This document shows positions 1 through 7,263 of a DNA stretch of 64,000 bases, piece after piece. The notes under the pieces are model-generated. The model saw nothing but the letters and a program-made list of their open reading frames with translations, did not search any database and was not told the origin of the DNA. The translations under genes were made by a program, and so were the position numbers. Source of the stretch: JADLCX01 sp964630785 (GTDB lineage: Bacteria > Planctomycetota > Phycisphaerae > Phycisphaerales > UBA1924); NCBI GenBank assembly GCA_964630785.1, contig CAZVZG010000005.1:123972-187971 (forward strand). Reading direction: 5' to 3'. Position 1 is the first letter of the stretch. Every line of letters starts with the position of its first letter.

Positions 1-2
1 CC

Positions 3-2345
3 CACCCCCCAACCCCCCAACCCTCCCACACGGCCCATCCACCTGCGTCCAAGGGCCCGAGCTCTGCGCCACCGAACCAGCACTCACGGTCCGCGCCCGC
101 CATCCGGCCCGCTCCGATGAATGTGCCGAGCCGCCCGAAGGTGGTCTCGCCCGCCGGGCCGAAGCTTGAGACGCGGACCGCGGTGAAGCTTTCGGGCCCC
201 AAGGTCGTGCGCATCGAGGCGCCGGACGTGGTCAACCGCCCTCGCCCGCGTCGCGACGGCGAGAGCGGCGGGTTCCCGCGTCCGGGCGGGGCCGGAGACG
301 AGTCCGGTCCGCGGCGAAATACGGGCGTGAACAAGCGTCGGGGCCCGGAGGCCGATCGCGCGGGCGTGCCCGCGCGCCGGCGCGGAGTCTCGGGCGCCAA
401 GAGCGAAGGCGACATGCACTCGGGCATGTGGCGCGAGAAGGACCTCGCCGAACGTGACGCTCGCCTGAGCCGGGCGACCGGCTACCTCAAGGCGCGTCGC
501 CAGCAGGCCCGCCGCCAACAGACCGCCATTGGCGGCGAGCGGGCGTCGACCGCGGCCGAGACCGGCGGTGTCGTGCGCATCGCCGAGCCGTTCACGATCA
601 AGGACTTGTCTGCGGCGACGGGCGTCAAGGCCGCGGAGATCCAGAAGAAGCTGCTCATCCAGCACAACGTCATGGCCAGCGTCAACAGCGGGATCGACCC
701 GCTCAAGGCCCAGGAGATCATGGCGGACTGGAACATCGAGCTGGTCGTGGAGGAGGCCAAGAGCGCCGACCAGGCGGTATCGGAGAAATTCACCGGGCGG
801 GAGATGGTCGATCAACGCTCGCGTGGCCCGATTGTGACCATCCTCGGGCACGTCGACCACGGCAAGACCAGCCTTCTGGACAAGATCCGCAACACCAACG
901 TGGCCTCCGGCGAGGCCGGCGGCATCACCCAGGCCACCAGCGCCTTCCGCGTGCCGGTGACGGTCGGCGGCGAGACCAAGCAGGTCATCTTCCTGGACAC
1001 GCCCGGCCACGAAGCGTTCACGTCGATGCGGGCCCGCGGCGCGTCGATCACCGACATCGTCGTGCTGGTGGTCTCGGCGCCCGAGGGCGTCATGCCCCAG
1101 ACCATCGAGAGCATCAACCACGCCAAGGCGGCCAAGGTGCCGATCGTCGTCGCGCTCAACAAGATCGACCGGCCCGACGCGACCGACGCCCGCATCCAGC
1201 AGACCCTCGGCCAGCTCGCCGAGAACGGACTCAACCCCGTCGAGTGGGGCGGCGACACCGAGGTCGTGCGCACCAGCGCAACCAAGGGCACGGGGATCGA
1301 ACAACTGCTCGAAGTGCTGGACCTTCAGGGCCAGATGCTCGAGCTCAAGGCCGACTACGGCGGCCCCGCTCGCGGCACCGTCGTCGAGAGCCGGGTCGTC
1401 GAGGGCCGCGGCCCAGTGGCCAACGTGATCGTTCAGGACGGCCAGCTCGATGTCGGCAACTTCATCGTGCTGGGACGGGCATTCGGGCGTGTGCGCGACA
1501 TCGTGGACGACCGCGGGCAACGGCACAAGAAGGTTGGCCCGGCGATGGTCGTACAACTCTCGGGCTTCGACGAGCTCCCCAACGCGGGCGACAAGTTCTA
1601 CATCGTCGACTCGCTCAAGGAGGCGCAGGACGCCGCGGAGCAGCGCCGCGTGCGCGAGCGAGAGGCCCAGCTCGCCCAGCCGAAGGTCACGCTGGACACA
1701 CTGCTGAGCCAGATGAAGGACGCGGACGTCAAGGAGATCCTGATCGTCCTCAAGGCCGACGTGCAGGGCTCGGTCGACGTGCTCAGGCACGAGATCGAGC
1801 GCGTCAAATCCGACGAGGTCAAGGCCCGTGTGCTGCACGCGGCGGTCGGCGGCATCGTCGAGAGCGACGTGCTCCTGGCCGACGCGTCCAAGGCGGTCAT
1901 CATCGGGTTCAACGTCATCCCCAGCGGCAAGGCCCGCACGCTGGCCGAGGCCAAGGGCGTCGAGATCCGGTCCTACCAGGTCATCTACGAGATCACCGAC
2001 GACATCAAGAAGGCCGCCGAGGGCCTCCTGGCGCCGGAGATGAAGACGCAGGTCCTGGGCCACGCCGAAGTCCGCCAGGTCTTCAAGATCTCCAAGGTGG
2101 GCACGATCGCCGGGTGCTATGTCACCGACGGCATGGTGCAGCGCGATGCGCTCATCCGCGTGACCCGGAACGGCATCGTCATCGAGAACGACCGCAAACT
2201 CGAGCAGCTCAAGCGGTTCAAGGACGACGCCAAGGAGGTCAAGACCGGCATGGAGTGCGGCATGAAGATCGTCGGGTATGACGATATCAAGGAGGGCGAC
2301 GTGCTCGAGTGCTACAAGACGGTGGAGGTCAAGAGGACGTTGTGA
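3..2345 (+). CDS. infB: Translation initiation factor IF-2, 5' end cut by the window edge
   Basis: IF-2 is the GTPase that brings initiator tRNA to the 30S subunit and promotes subunit joining. Numbering from the first internal ATG (117), there is a basic, Pro/Arg-rich linker (1-140), an IF2_N-type helical domain (about 158-213), then the G domain: G1 GHVDHGKTS at 244-252, G3 DTPGHEAF from 294, and G4 NKID at 348-351. Domains II, III and IV follow to the stop. The same frame is open without a stop from base 3 through a Pro/His/Ser-rich stretch like other IF-2 linkers, so the true start is probably outside the window and 117 is only the first ATG here. It heads a block with DUF503 and rbfA, the usual infB neighbourhood. 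The identification is firm; the N terminus is unresolved. Confidence 0.96.
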   Translation, partial: HPPTPQPSHTAHPPASKGPSSAPPNQHSRSAPAIRPAPMNVPSRPKVVSPAGPKLETRTAVKLSGPKVVRIEAPDVVNRPRPRRDGESGGFPRPGGAGDESGPRRNTGVNKRRGPEADRAGVPARRRGVSGAKSEGDMHSGMWREKDLAERDARLSRATGYLKARRQQARRQQTAIGGERASTAAETGGVVRIAEPFTIKDLSAATGVKAAEIQKKLLIQHNVMASVNSGIDPLKAQEIMADWNIELVVEEAKSADQAVSEKFTGREMVDQRSRGPIVTILGHVDHGKTSLLDKIRNTNVASGEAGGITQATSAFRVPVTVGGETKQVIFLDTPGHEAFTSMRARGASITDIVVLVVSAPEGVMPQTIESINHAKAAKVPIVVALNKIDRPDATDARIQQTLGQLAENGLNPVEWGGDTEVVRTSATKGTGIEQLLEVLDLQGQMLELKADYGGPARGTVVESRVVEGRGPVANVIVQDGQLDVGNFIVLGRAFGRVRDIVDDRGQRHKKVGPAMVVQLSGFDELPNAGDKFYIVDSLKEAQDAAEQRRVREREAQLAQPKVTLDTLLSQMKDADVKEILIVLKADVQGSVDVLRHEIERVKSDEVKARVLHAAVGGIVESDVLLADASKAVIIGFNVIPSGKARTLAEAKGVEIRSYQVIYEITDDIKKAAEGLLAPEMKTQVLGHAEVRQVFKISKVGTIAGCYVTDGMVQRDALIRVTRNGIVIENDRKLEQLKRFKDDAKEVKTGMECGMKIVGYDDIKEGDVLECYKTVEVKRTL

Positions 2346-2352
2346 TGAAGGA

Positions 2353-2470
2353 GGGGATCAGGGGATCGAGGGATCGAGGGATCACGCGAGTGCCGCCGAT
2401 TCCGGGGATTGAGTTCGCGCCCCAGTCCCCTGATCCCCTGATCCCTTGATCCCTCATTCGCTCGATCCCC
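2353..2470. repeat. Octamer-repeat inverted repeat (NGGGATCR units) in the infB-DUF503 gap
   Basis: Positions 2353-2384 are four head-to-tail octamers of the form NGGGATCR. Positions 2427-2454 carry at least three octamers of the same kind in the opposite orientation, and another inverted unit lies at about 2463-2470. The two arms can pair over about 24-28 bases around a loop of about 42 bases. The hairpin fills most of the 129-base gap, between the infB stop and the next ATG. It has no T-tract, so it is not a standard intrinsic terminator. It could stabilise mRNA, act as a REP-like element, or be simple-sequence expansion. Confidence 0.75.
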
Positions 2471-2474
2471 TCCC

Positions 2475-2843
2475 ATGAAGGTCGCCATCCTCCAGTTCGA
2501 GCTGCTCATCGACGGCGCGGCCTCGCTCAAGGACAAGCGCCGCGTCGTCAAAAGCGTGAAGGATCGTCTGCACCGCGAGCACATGGTGAGCGTTGCGGAG
2601 GTGGGCGACCAGGAGATCTGGAATCGTGCCTCGCTTGGGCTTGCGGGCGTGTCGGCGGACGGGGCGTACCTGCACGGCGTGCTCGCGACGATCGTGAGGA
2701 AGCTCCAGTCGCTGCCGGAGGCGAGGCTGGGCGGGTGCGAAAGCGACGTGGTGGACGTCGCGGACCTGGGCGGCTTCACGGCCGAGGACGGCACACCGCT
2801 GTGGACCGAGGCGGAGCGGCGAGACGACGGAGGCAACGGCTGA
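2475..2843 (+). CDS. DUF503 (YlxP-like) family protein
   Basis: A 122-residue protein beginning MKVAILQFELLIDGAASLKD, followed by KRRVVKSVKDRL. This is the typical start of the DUF503 family: small ferredoxin-like-fold proteins usually found between infB and rbfA. The conserved block of basic residues after the first strand and the family's 'VAEVG..' strand (about 36-44) are present. A short acidic/polar tail follows. The role is uncertain; its position in the initiation/ribosome-maturation block suggests a link to ribosome or rRNA metabolism, which is inference. It ends three bases before the rbfA start. No convincing Shine-Dalgarno precedes the ATG, which sits just after the octamer-repeat hairpin. 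Confidence 0.85.
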   Translation: MKVAILQFELLIDGAASLKDKRRVVKSVKDRLHREHMVSVAEVGDQEIWNRASLGLAGVSADGAYLHGVLATIVRKLQSLPEARLGGCESDVVDVADLGGFTAEDGTPLWTEAERRDDGGNG

Positions 2844-2846
2844 GGC

Positions 2847-3257
2847 ATGTCGCACAGGCACCAGCAGATCGAGGCAACTCTAAAACGAGCCGTGCAGCAC
2901 GTGCTGGCGCGCGGGCTCTCCGACCCGCGTGCCGACGGGGCGATGATCACCGTCACCGAGCTTTCGCTCGGGAGCGACCTCAAGATCGCGACGATCAAGG
3001 TCTCGATCTTCCCGGAAGAGCGAGAGAAGCTCGCCATGTACGCCCTGCGTCACGCGGCCGCGCACATCCGGCGGCAGACCAGCGAAGAGGTGGCCCTCAA
3101 GCAGATGCCGCAGCTCACCTTCGTGGTCGACGCGGGCCTCAAGAAGCAGGGCGAGGTGCTCGAAGCGTTGGCGAGGGTGGAAGCGGAACGCCGTGCCCGC
3201 GACGGCGCAGACACGCAGAACACGGGGAATGACCCGTCGGAGGCCCCTCCCCCGTGA
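2847..3257 (+). CDS. rbfA: Ribosome-binding factor A
   Basis: RbfA is a KH-like protein that binds the 30S subunit and helps mature the 5' end of 16S rRNA. The 136-residue product has the family layout: an N-terminal helix with HRHQQIEATLKRAVQHVL, the strand segment MITVTELSLGSDLKIATIKVS (about 34-54), and the C-terminal helix/strand with LRHAAAHIRRQ and the P-x-L-x-F-x-x-D strand (PQLTFVVD). Its stop overlaps the start of the next gene by four bases (GTGA), implying translational coupling. Length and position after infB/DUF503 agree with the family. truB, often next, is absent. Confidence 0.9.
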   Translation: MSHRHQQIEATLKRAVQHVLARGLSDPRADGAMITVTELSLGSDLKIATIKVSIFPEEREKLAMYALRHAAAHIRRQTSEEVALKQMPQLTFVVDAGLKKQGEVLEALARVEAERRARDGADTQNTGNDPSEAPPP

Positions 3258-4045
3258 GCACGAGCGAACAGAGCAAAGAGCTGAGCACGCTGACCCGGAA
3301 GCTCCGCGGCGAATACGCCGGTGCGCTCGGGGAGCCGTGCGACGGGGCCGCGCTGACGGTCGACATGGCCGAGCCGCTGCTCGGCGAGTTTGTCCGCTCG
3401 TTCATGATCTGGGAAGCGACCACGGCCAAGGCGAGCGCGGCCCTTTCCCGGATCGCGGAAGCGGTCGTCGATTTCAACGAACTGCGGATCTGCCTGCCCG
3501 ACGAGATCGTCAGGGTCATGGGCGAGCGCTACCCGCGGGTCGAGGAGCGGGCCCTGCGCCTGCGGAGCTCGCTGGCGGAGATCTATTCGCGACAACACGC
3601 GGTCACGCTCGAACCGCTCCTCACCATGGGCAAACGAGAGGCGAAGGACTACCTCGATTCGCTCGACGGCGTGCCGCGGTTTGTCTCGGCCCGCGTGTCG
3701 CTCCTGTGCCTCGGCGGCCATTCGGCGCCGGTCGACGGGCGGATCGCCAAGCGGCTCGTCGAATCGCAGGTGGTGGAGGCGGGCTCGACGCCGGACGCGG
3801 CCGCGGGCGCGCTGGAGCGGAAGGTCCGGGCCGGCGAGATGCTGGACGTCTACCGGCTGTTGCAGGCCTGGGCGGACGACGCCCCGCTCAACTACAGCGA
3901 TACCCCGCTTCCCACTTCGACGGAGACGCCCCGTCGCCGCGAAGGGCGAACGCCCGCGACCGTCAGCACGCAGCAGGGCGAATCGAACAAGCGGAAGCGG
4001 GCCCGCGGCGGGCGAGAGCCGGGGAAGAAGAAGTCCGGCGGTTGA
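3254..4045 (+). CDS. HhH-GPD (endonuclease III-like) fold protein lacking the catalytic lysine
   Basis: A 263-residue protein starting with GTG inside the rbfA stop. Residues about 120-170 match the endonuclease III helix-hairpin-helix core: a hairpin LDGVPRFVSARV (137-148) and then the strand APVDGRIAKRL with Asp161 in the place of the conserved catalytic Asp. In Nth-type enzymes the hairpin reads GVGRK, where Lys is the lyase nucleophile; here the corresponding residue is Phe143. No C-terminal four-cysteine Fe-S motif is present. Instead there is a lysine/arginine-rich disordered tail (about 225-263) suited to nucleic-acid binding. A true nth copy lies at 6451-7263, so this paralogue may be a monofunctional glycosylase or a structural DNA/RNA-binding derivative. 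The function is not known. Confidence 0.7.
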   Translation: MSTSEQSKELSTLTRKLRGEYAGALGEPCDGAALTVDMAEPLLGEFVRSFMIWEATTAKASAALSRIAEAVVDFNELRICLPDEIVRVMGERYPRVEERALRLRSSLAEIYSRQHAVTLEPLLTMGKREAKDYLDSLDGVPRFVSARVSLLCLGGHSAPVDGRIAKRLVESQVVEAGSTPDAAAGALERKVRAGEMLDVYRLLQAWADDAPLNYSDTPLPTSTETPRRREGRTPATVSTQQGESNKRKRARGGREPGKKKSGG

Positions 4046-4096
4046 ACGAGCCGGGAGGCCCGTCGATCAGGGACGATGTGCCGGGAGGTTGTTCGC

Positions 4097-4855
4097 GTGG
4101 CTGGACACAACAAGTGGAGCAAGATCAAACACCGCAAGGCCGCGGTGGAGAAGAAGAAGACCAAGATCTGGTCAAAGATCGTGAAAACGATCATGGTCGC
4201 CGCCAAAAACGGCGGGATGGACCCGGACAGCAACCTGGCGCTGCGGTACGCGATCGACGAGGCCCGGTACGCCAACGTTCCGCGAGACACCATCGAGCGA
4301 GCGGTCAAGAAGGGCGCGGGTGAGCTCGGAAGCCAGAACTTCGAGAACGTGCGGTACGAGGGCTACGGGCCCGGCGGGGCCGCGATCGTGATCGAGGCGC
4401 TCACCGACAACCGGACTCGCACGGCGGCGGACGTCCGCGCCGCGTTCGCCAAGCACGGGGGCAATCTCGGCACGCAGGGGTGCGTGGGGTTCATGTTCGA
4501 CAGCCGCGGGCAGATCGTCATCAAGCCCGAGGGCGTGAACCCCGACTCGCTGATGGAAACGGCGATCGAGGCCGGGGCTCAGGACGTCATCGAGCCGTCG
4601 GGCGACGATGCGCCGTGGATCGTGGTCACGGAGCCGCAGGAGTTTCTCCGGGTCAAGGACGCCGTGGAGAAGGCCGGCTACCAGATCGACGAGGCCTCGA
4701 TCACGCTCATCCCGAATATGGCGTCAAAGGTGAGCGGTGACGATGCGCGGGCGCTGCTCAAACTGATCGACATGATCGAGGACAGCGACGACGTGCAGAA
4801 GGTCCACTCGAACTACGAGATTCCCGAAGAGGAACTCTCGGCGATGGAGCCCTGA
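4097..4855 (+). CDS. yebC: YebC/PmpR/TACO1 family protein
   Basis: The product begins (M)AGHNKWSKIKHRK, the signature N terminus of the YebC/TACO1 family, which acts on ribosomes translating difficult motifs and has also been described as a transcriptional regulator. I choose the GTG at 4097 because it gives the canonical start and has GGGAGG about ten bases upstream; an ATG at 4076 would add seven non-conserved residues. The 252 residues cover all three family domains, including the GYGPGGAAI segment, the acidic ITDP-like region and the C-terminal NYEIPEEEL. It closes the + strand block that starts with infB. Confidence 0.93.
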   Translation: MAGHNKWSKIKHRKAAVEKKKTKIWSKIVKTIMVAAKNGGMDPDSNLALRYAIDEARYANVPRDTIERAVKKGAGELGSQNFENVRYEGYGPGGAAIVIEALTDNRTRTAADVRAAFAKHGGNLGTQGCVGFMFDSRGQIVIKPEGVNPDSLMETAIEAGAQDVIEPSGDDAPWIVVTEPQEFLRVKDAVEKAGYQIDEASITLIPNMASKVSGDDARALLKLIDMIEDSDDVQKVHSNYEIPEEELSAMEP

Positions 4856-4884
4856 GCTTTGCCGGAATCGGGCGGCAGAGATCG

Positions 4885-5736
4885 CTATCGCCCCGCGCCC
4901 GGGTCCGCATCGATCGCCTGCAAAGCGACACCCACCGCGACAGACTGCTGAGCCACGCCGCGAAGGTCGAGCACGGCGTGCCCGGGATACCCGGACGTGG
5001 CCAGGGCGACAAGGTAGGCCAGCGGATCGAGCGTGCCGGAGCGGGCGCCGGGCGCCACACGCCCACCTCCTTCACCCACTCTCACTCCGACTCCAACGCC
5101 ACCGCGGGGAACGTCGCTCAATCGGGCCGAGGCCACGCGCGAACCGAGTCGCGAGGCGGCCGCGGCGGGGTCGTCGCCACGGCAGAGAATGGCCGCGGGG
5201 TCGAGCCCGACGTCGATCGGCGGGGCTTGCTCGCGCGCGGGCCAGAGGTGGTCGGCGAGGCGCACGTTGCGGGCGAGGGCCCGCTCGGAAACGGACGATG
5301 CGACATCTGGCGGGATCGGGTCGGGCAGCACCACGGACACCACGCCGGGGCGGGCCGGGCGTCTCGTCACGACCGAGCCATCAGCGAGCGTGGCGAGGTC
5401 GTGGGCCATGTCGATCGCGCCCAGCAACGAGGCGACGGCGCGGTCGAGGTGTTCGGCCTGCGTGAAATGTTCGGGAGGAATCCAGAGGTCCAATCCCGAA
5501 CAGGCCAAGCCGTGCCGACGAAGCGTGGCGGCAAGGTCTCGGCGGGCGGAGCGATCGAGGTCGCGCGGGCGGAGTCCGGGTGTCGCGGCGTTGAGCTGGA
5601 CCGCACGGAAACCGTGCCGCTTGACCCACCCGAGCAGGGCGCGGACTTCGCTGCCCCGGTCGTCGCGGGTGACGGTCGCCGCGATGCCCAGCCCGGCCGG
5701 GTCCAGTCCGGCGAAAGCGATGCTCAGCGGGATCAT
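4885..5736 (-). CDS. Xylose-isomerase-like TIM-barrel protein, metal site apparently degenerate
   Basis: A 283-residue protein from an ATG at 5736 (MIPLSIAFAGLDPAGLGIAA). The layout resembles the sugar phosphate isomerase/epimerase (AP endonuclease 2-like) TIM-barrel family: an opening beta strand, VKRHGFRAVQLNAATPGL, LRRHGLACSGLDLWIPPEHF, and a C-terminal strand GYPGHAVLDLRG. The acidic and histidine metal ligands usual at the strand ends are not evident: the VVLPDP, IDVGLDP and ARLSD segments stand where Glu, Asp and His ligands would be expected. The substrate cannot be predicted. It is transcribed toward yebC, with 29 bases between the stops, and diverges from the membrane protein at 5831. 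The assignment is by pattern only and moderate. Confidence 0.6.
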   Translation of the reverse strand: MIPLSIAFAGLDPAGLGIAATVTRDDRGSEVRALLGWVKRHGFRAVQLNAATPGLRPRDLDRSARRDLAATLRRHGLACSGLDLWIPPEHFTQAEHLDRAVASLLGAIDMAHDLATLADGSVVTRRPARPGVVSVVLPDPIPPDVASSVSERALARNVRLADHLWPAREQAPPIDVGLDPAAILCRGDDPAAAASRLGSRVASARLSDVPRGGVGVGVRVGEGGGRVAPGARSGTLDPLAYLVALATSGYPGHAVLDLRGVAQQSVAVGVALQAIDADPGAGR

Positions 5737-5830
5737 CGGAGCGGGGTTCACGGCGGGAGGTTGTAGCCGCCCGAGCGCAAGCGGGCCAGTCGCGACGAGC
5801 GAACCATCCGAACCGCCGTACCATCGCGAC

Positions 5831-6454
5831 ATGAACGCTTGGAAGGCCCTTTGCGAGACGGTGCACCTGGGGGCGCTGGGAATCTGGGCGGGTTTTCTCG
5901 GGGCGACGGGCGCAATGGCCGCGGGCGTGTTCCCCATCATGAAGCGGCTCGATCCGATCCTGCCCGGCTACGCGAAGTATCCGAAGGATCACTGGAAGAT
6001 CGCGGCCGGCTCGGTGGTCCAGCGCGGGTTCCTCGTCCTCGACCTCGCGCAGTTTGTGTGCGCTGTGCTCTCCGTGGGGACGCTGGGGTGCCTGCTGGCC
6101 TTCTTCGGCCTGCCAAAGCGCCGGCCCGCGACGATCGTCCGCGCGTGCGCGATGGGGCTGGCGCTGGCCGGCGCGGCGGGCTCGATCATCATCGTCTCGC
6201 CGCAGCTTAACACGGCGATTCGGCTCAAGTGGGCGGCGATGGCGGCCGGGGACGCCGCGGCCGTGGCCGCGCACGGCGCGGCCGTGGATCACCTCCACCC
6301 GATCGCTTCCAAACTACTGGGGGGAACGTTGGTGTGCGTGCTGGCGGCGCTCTTCGCGGGGCTGTGGGCGACAACCAGAGCATGGGGGCCCGGATCGGAG
6401 CCCCGCGCGAGCCAGTACGAGCGGCCGGGACTGCTCACAGGGAGACGGGCGTGA
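5831..6454 (+). CDS. Four-helix membrane protein, DUF4149-like
   Basis: The 207-residue product begins MNAWKALCETVHLGALGIW and has four hydrophobic stretches at roughly 8-35, 62-88, 97-120 and 158-180, consistent with an inner-membrane protein. The first helix with Gly-rich 'LGALGIWAGFLGATGAMAAG' and the later QLNTAIR segment resemble DUF4149-type proteins, whose function is unknown. Its TGA overlaps the GTG start of nth by four bases, so the two are probably co-translated. I see no catalytic motif. Confidence 0.65.
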   Translation: MNAWKALCETVHLGALGIWAGFLGATGAMAAGVFPIMKRLDPILPGYAKYPKDHWKIAAGSVVQRGFLVLDLAQFVCAVLSVGTLGCLLAFFGLPKRRPATIVRACAMGLALAGAAGSIIIVSPQLNTAIRLKWAAMAAGDAAAVAAHGAAVDHLHPIASKLLGGTLVCVLAALFAGLWATTRAWGPGSEPRASQYERPGLLTGRRA

Positions 6455-7263
6455 AGTCGACCGGCAAGAAATCGCACCGATCCGAACGCACACGGCCGGA
6501 TCGTCGCGTTCAAGGTGCGGCCGATGGTTCCGGCGGGAAGGGGCCGGCAGGAGCGCTGCCGTTCGCTCTGCCGCGGGTGACGGGCGCAGAGAAGCGTCGG
6601 GCGGGCGAGTTGCTCGTCGCGTTGGAGGCCATGTACCCCGACGCGCACTGCGAACTGAACTACAAATCACCGCACGAGTTGCTTGTGGCGACCATCCTGT
6701 CGGCGCAGGCGACCGACGCGGGGGTGAACAAGGCGACGCCCGCACTGTTCGCGCGATTCCCCACGCCCGCGGACTATGCCGCATCGACACCCGTGGTGAT
6801 CGAGGGGTACATCAAGTCGATCGGGCTGTTCCGCAACAAGGCCCGCGCGATCCACTCGGCGATGCACGATATCGTGTCGAAGTTCGGGGGCGAGGTGCCG
6901 CGGAACATGCCCGACCTGCTCACGCTGCGCGGCGTGGCGAGAAAGACCGCCAATGTGGTGCTCGGCAATGCGTTCGGGATCAACGACGGGTTCGTGGTGG
7001 ACACGCACGTCGAACGCCTGGCTCGCCGTTTCGGATTGGTGGAAGACGGCACGAGCGTGCCGATGATCGAGCGGCGGCTGATGGCGCTCCTTCCCCGCGA
7101 GCAATGGTGCGCGGCCTCGCACATGTTGATCTGGCACGGGCGACGGGCGTGCAAGGCGCGGGGCGTGCAGTGCCGCACCAACCCGGTCTGCGATCGGTTT
7201 GGCCGATGCTGCGAGTTGCGCGTCAACGGACGGGCTCAGCAGCCCGCGGGCCGGGCGAAGTAG
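6451..7263 (+). CDS. nth: Endonuclease III (DNA glycosylase/AP lyase)
   Basis: Nth removes oxidised pyrimidines and cleaves the abasic site in base-excision repair. Counting from the GTG at 6451, the helix-hairpin-helix LRGVARKTANVVL carries the lyase Lys165 and the following VVDTHVERL carries Asp184. The C terminus has cysteines 234, 241, 247 and 253/254, giving C-x6-C-x5-C-x5-C, where the classical cluster is C-x6-C-x2-C-x5-C. The GTG start lies in the stop of the preceding membrane protein (GTGA), with GGGAGA just upstream, and gives 270 residues; a Lys/Arg/Gly-rich lead of about 40 residues precedes the fold. The 3' end overlaps the convergent secreted-protein gene by 28 bases. Confidence 0.92.
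   Translation: MKSTGKKSHRSERTRPDRRVQGAADGSGGKGPAGALPFALPRVTGAEKRRAGELLVALEAMYPDAHCELNYKSPHELLVATILSAQATDAGVNKATPALFARFPTPADYAASTPVVIEGYIKSIGLFRNKARAIHSAMHDIVSKFGGEVPRNMPDLLTLRGVARKTANVVLGNAFGINDGFVVDTHVERLARRFGLVEDGTSVPMIERRLMALLPREQWCAASHMLIWHGRRACKARGVQCRTNPVCDRFGRCCELRVNGRAQQPAGRAK

Noticed and set aside
84..2063. Long open frame antisense to infB
   Set aside because: It mirrors infB exactly, and its translation is Leu/Asp/Val/Arg-rich low-complexity sequence typical of the reverse strand of GC-rich genes.
2353..2470. Considered as a CRISPR array
   Set aside because: Units are 8 bases without unique spacers of regular size; no cas gene in the window.
2346..2474. Considered as an intrinsic terminator for infB
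   Set aside because: There is no T-tract after either arm; transcription likely continues into the DUF503 gene and rbfA.
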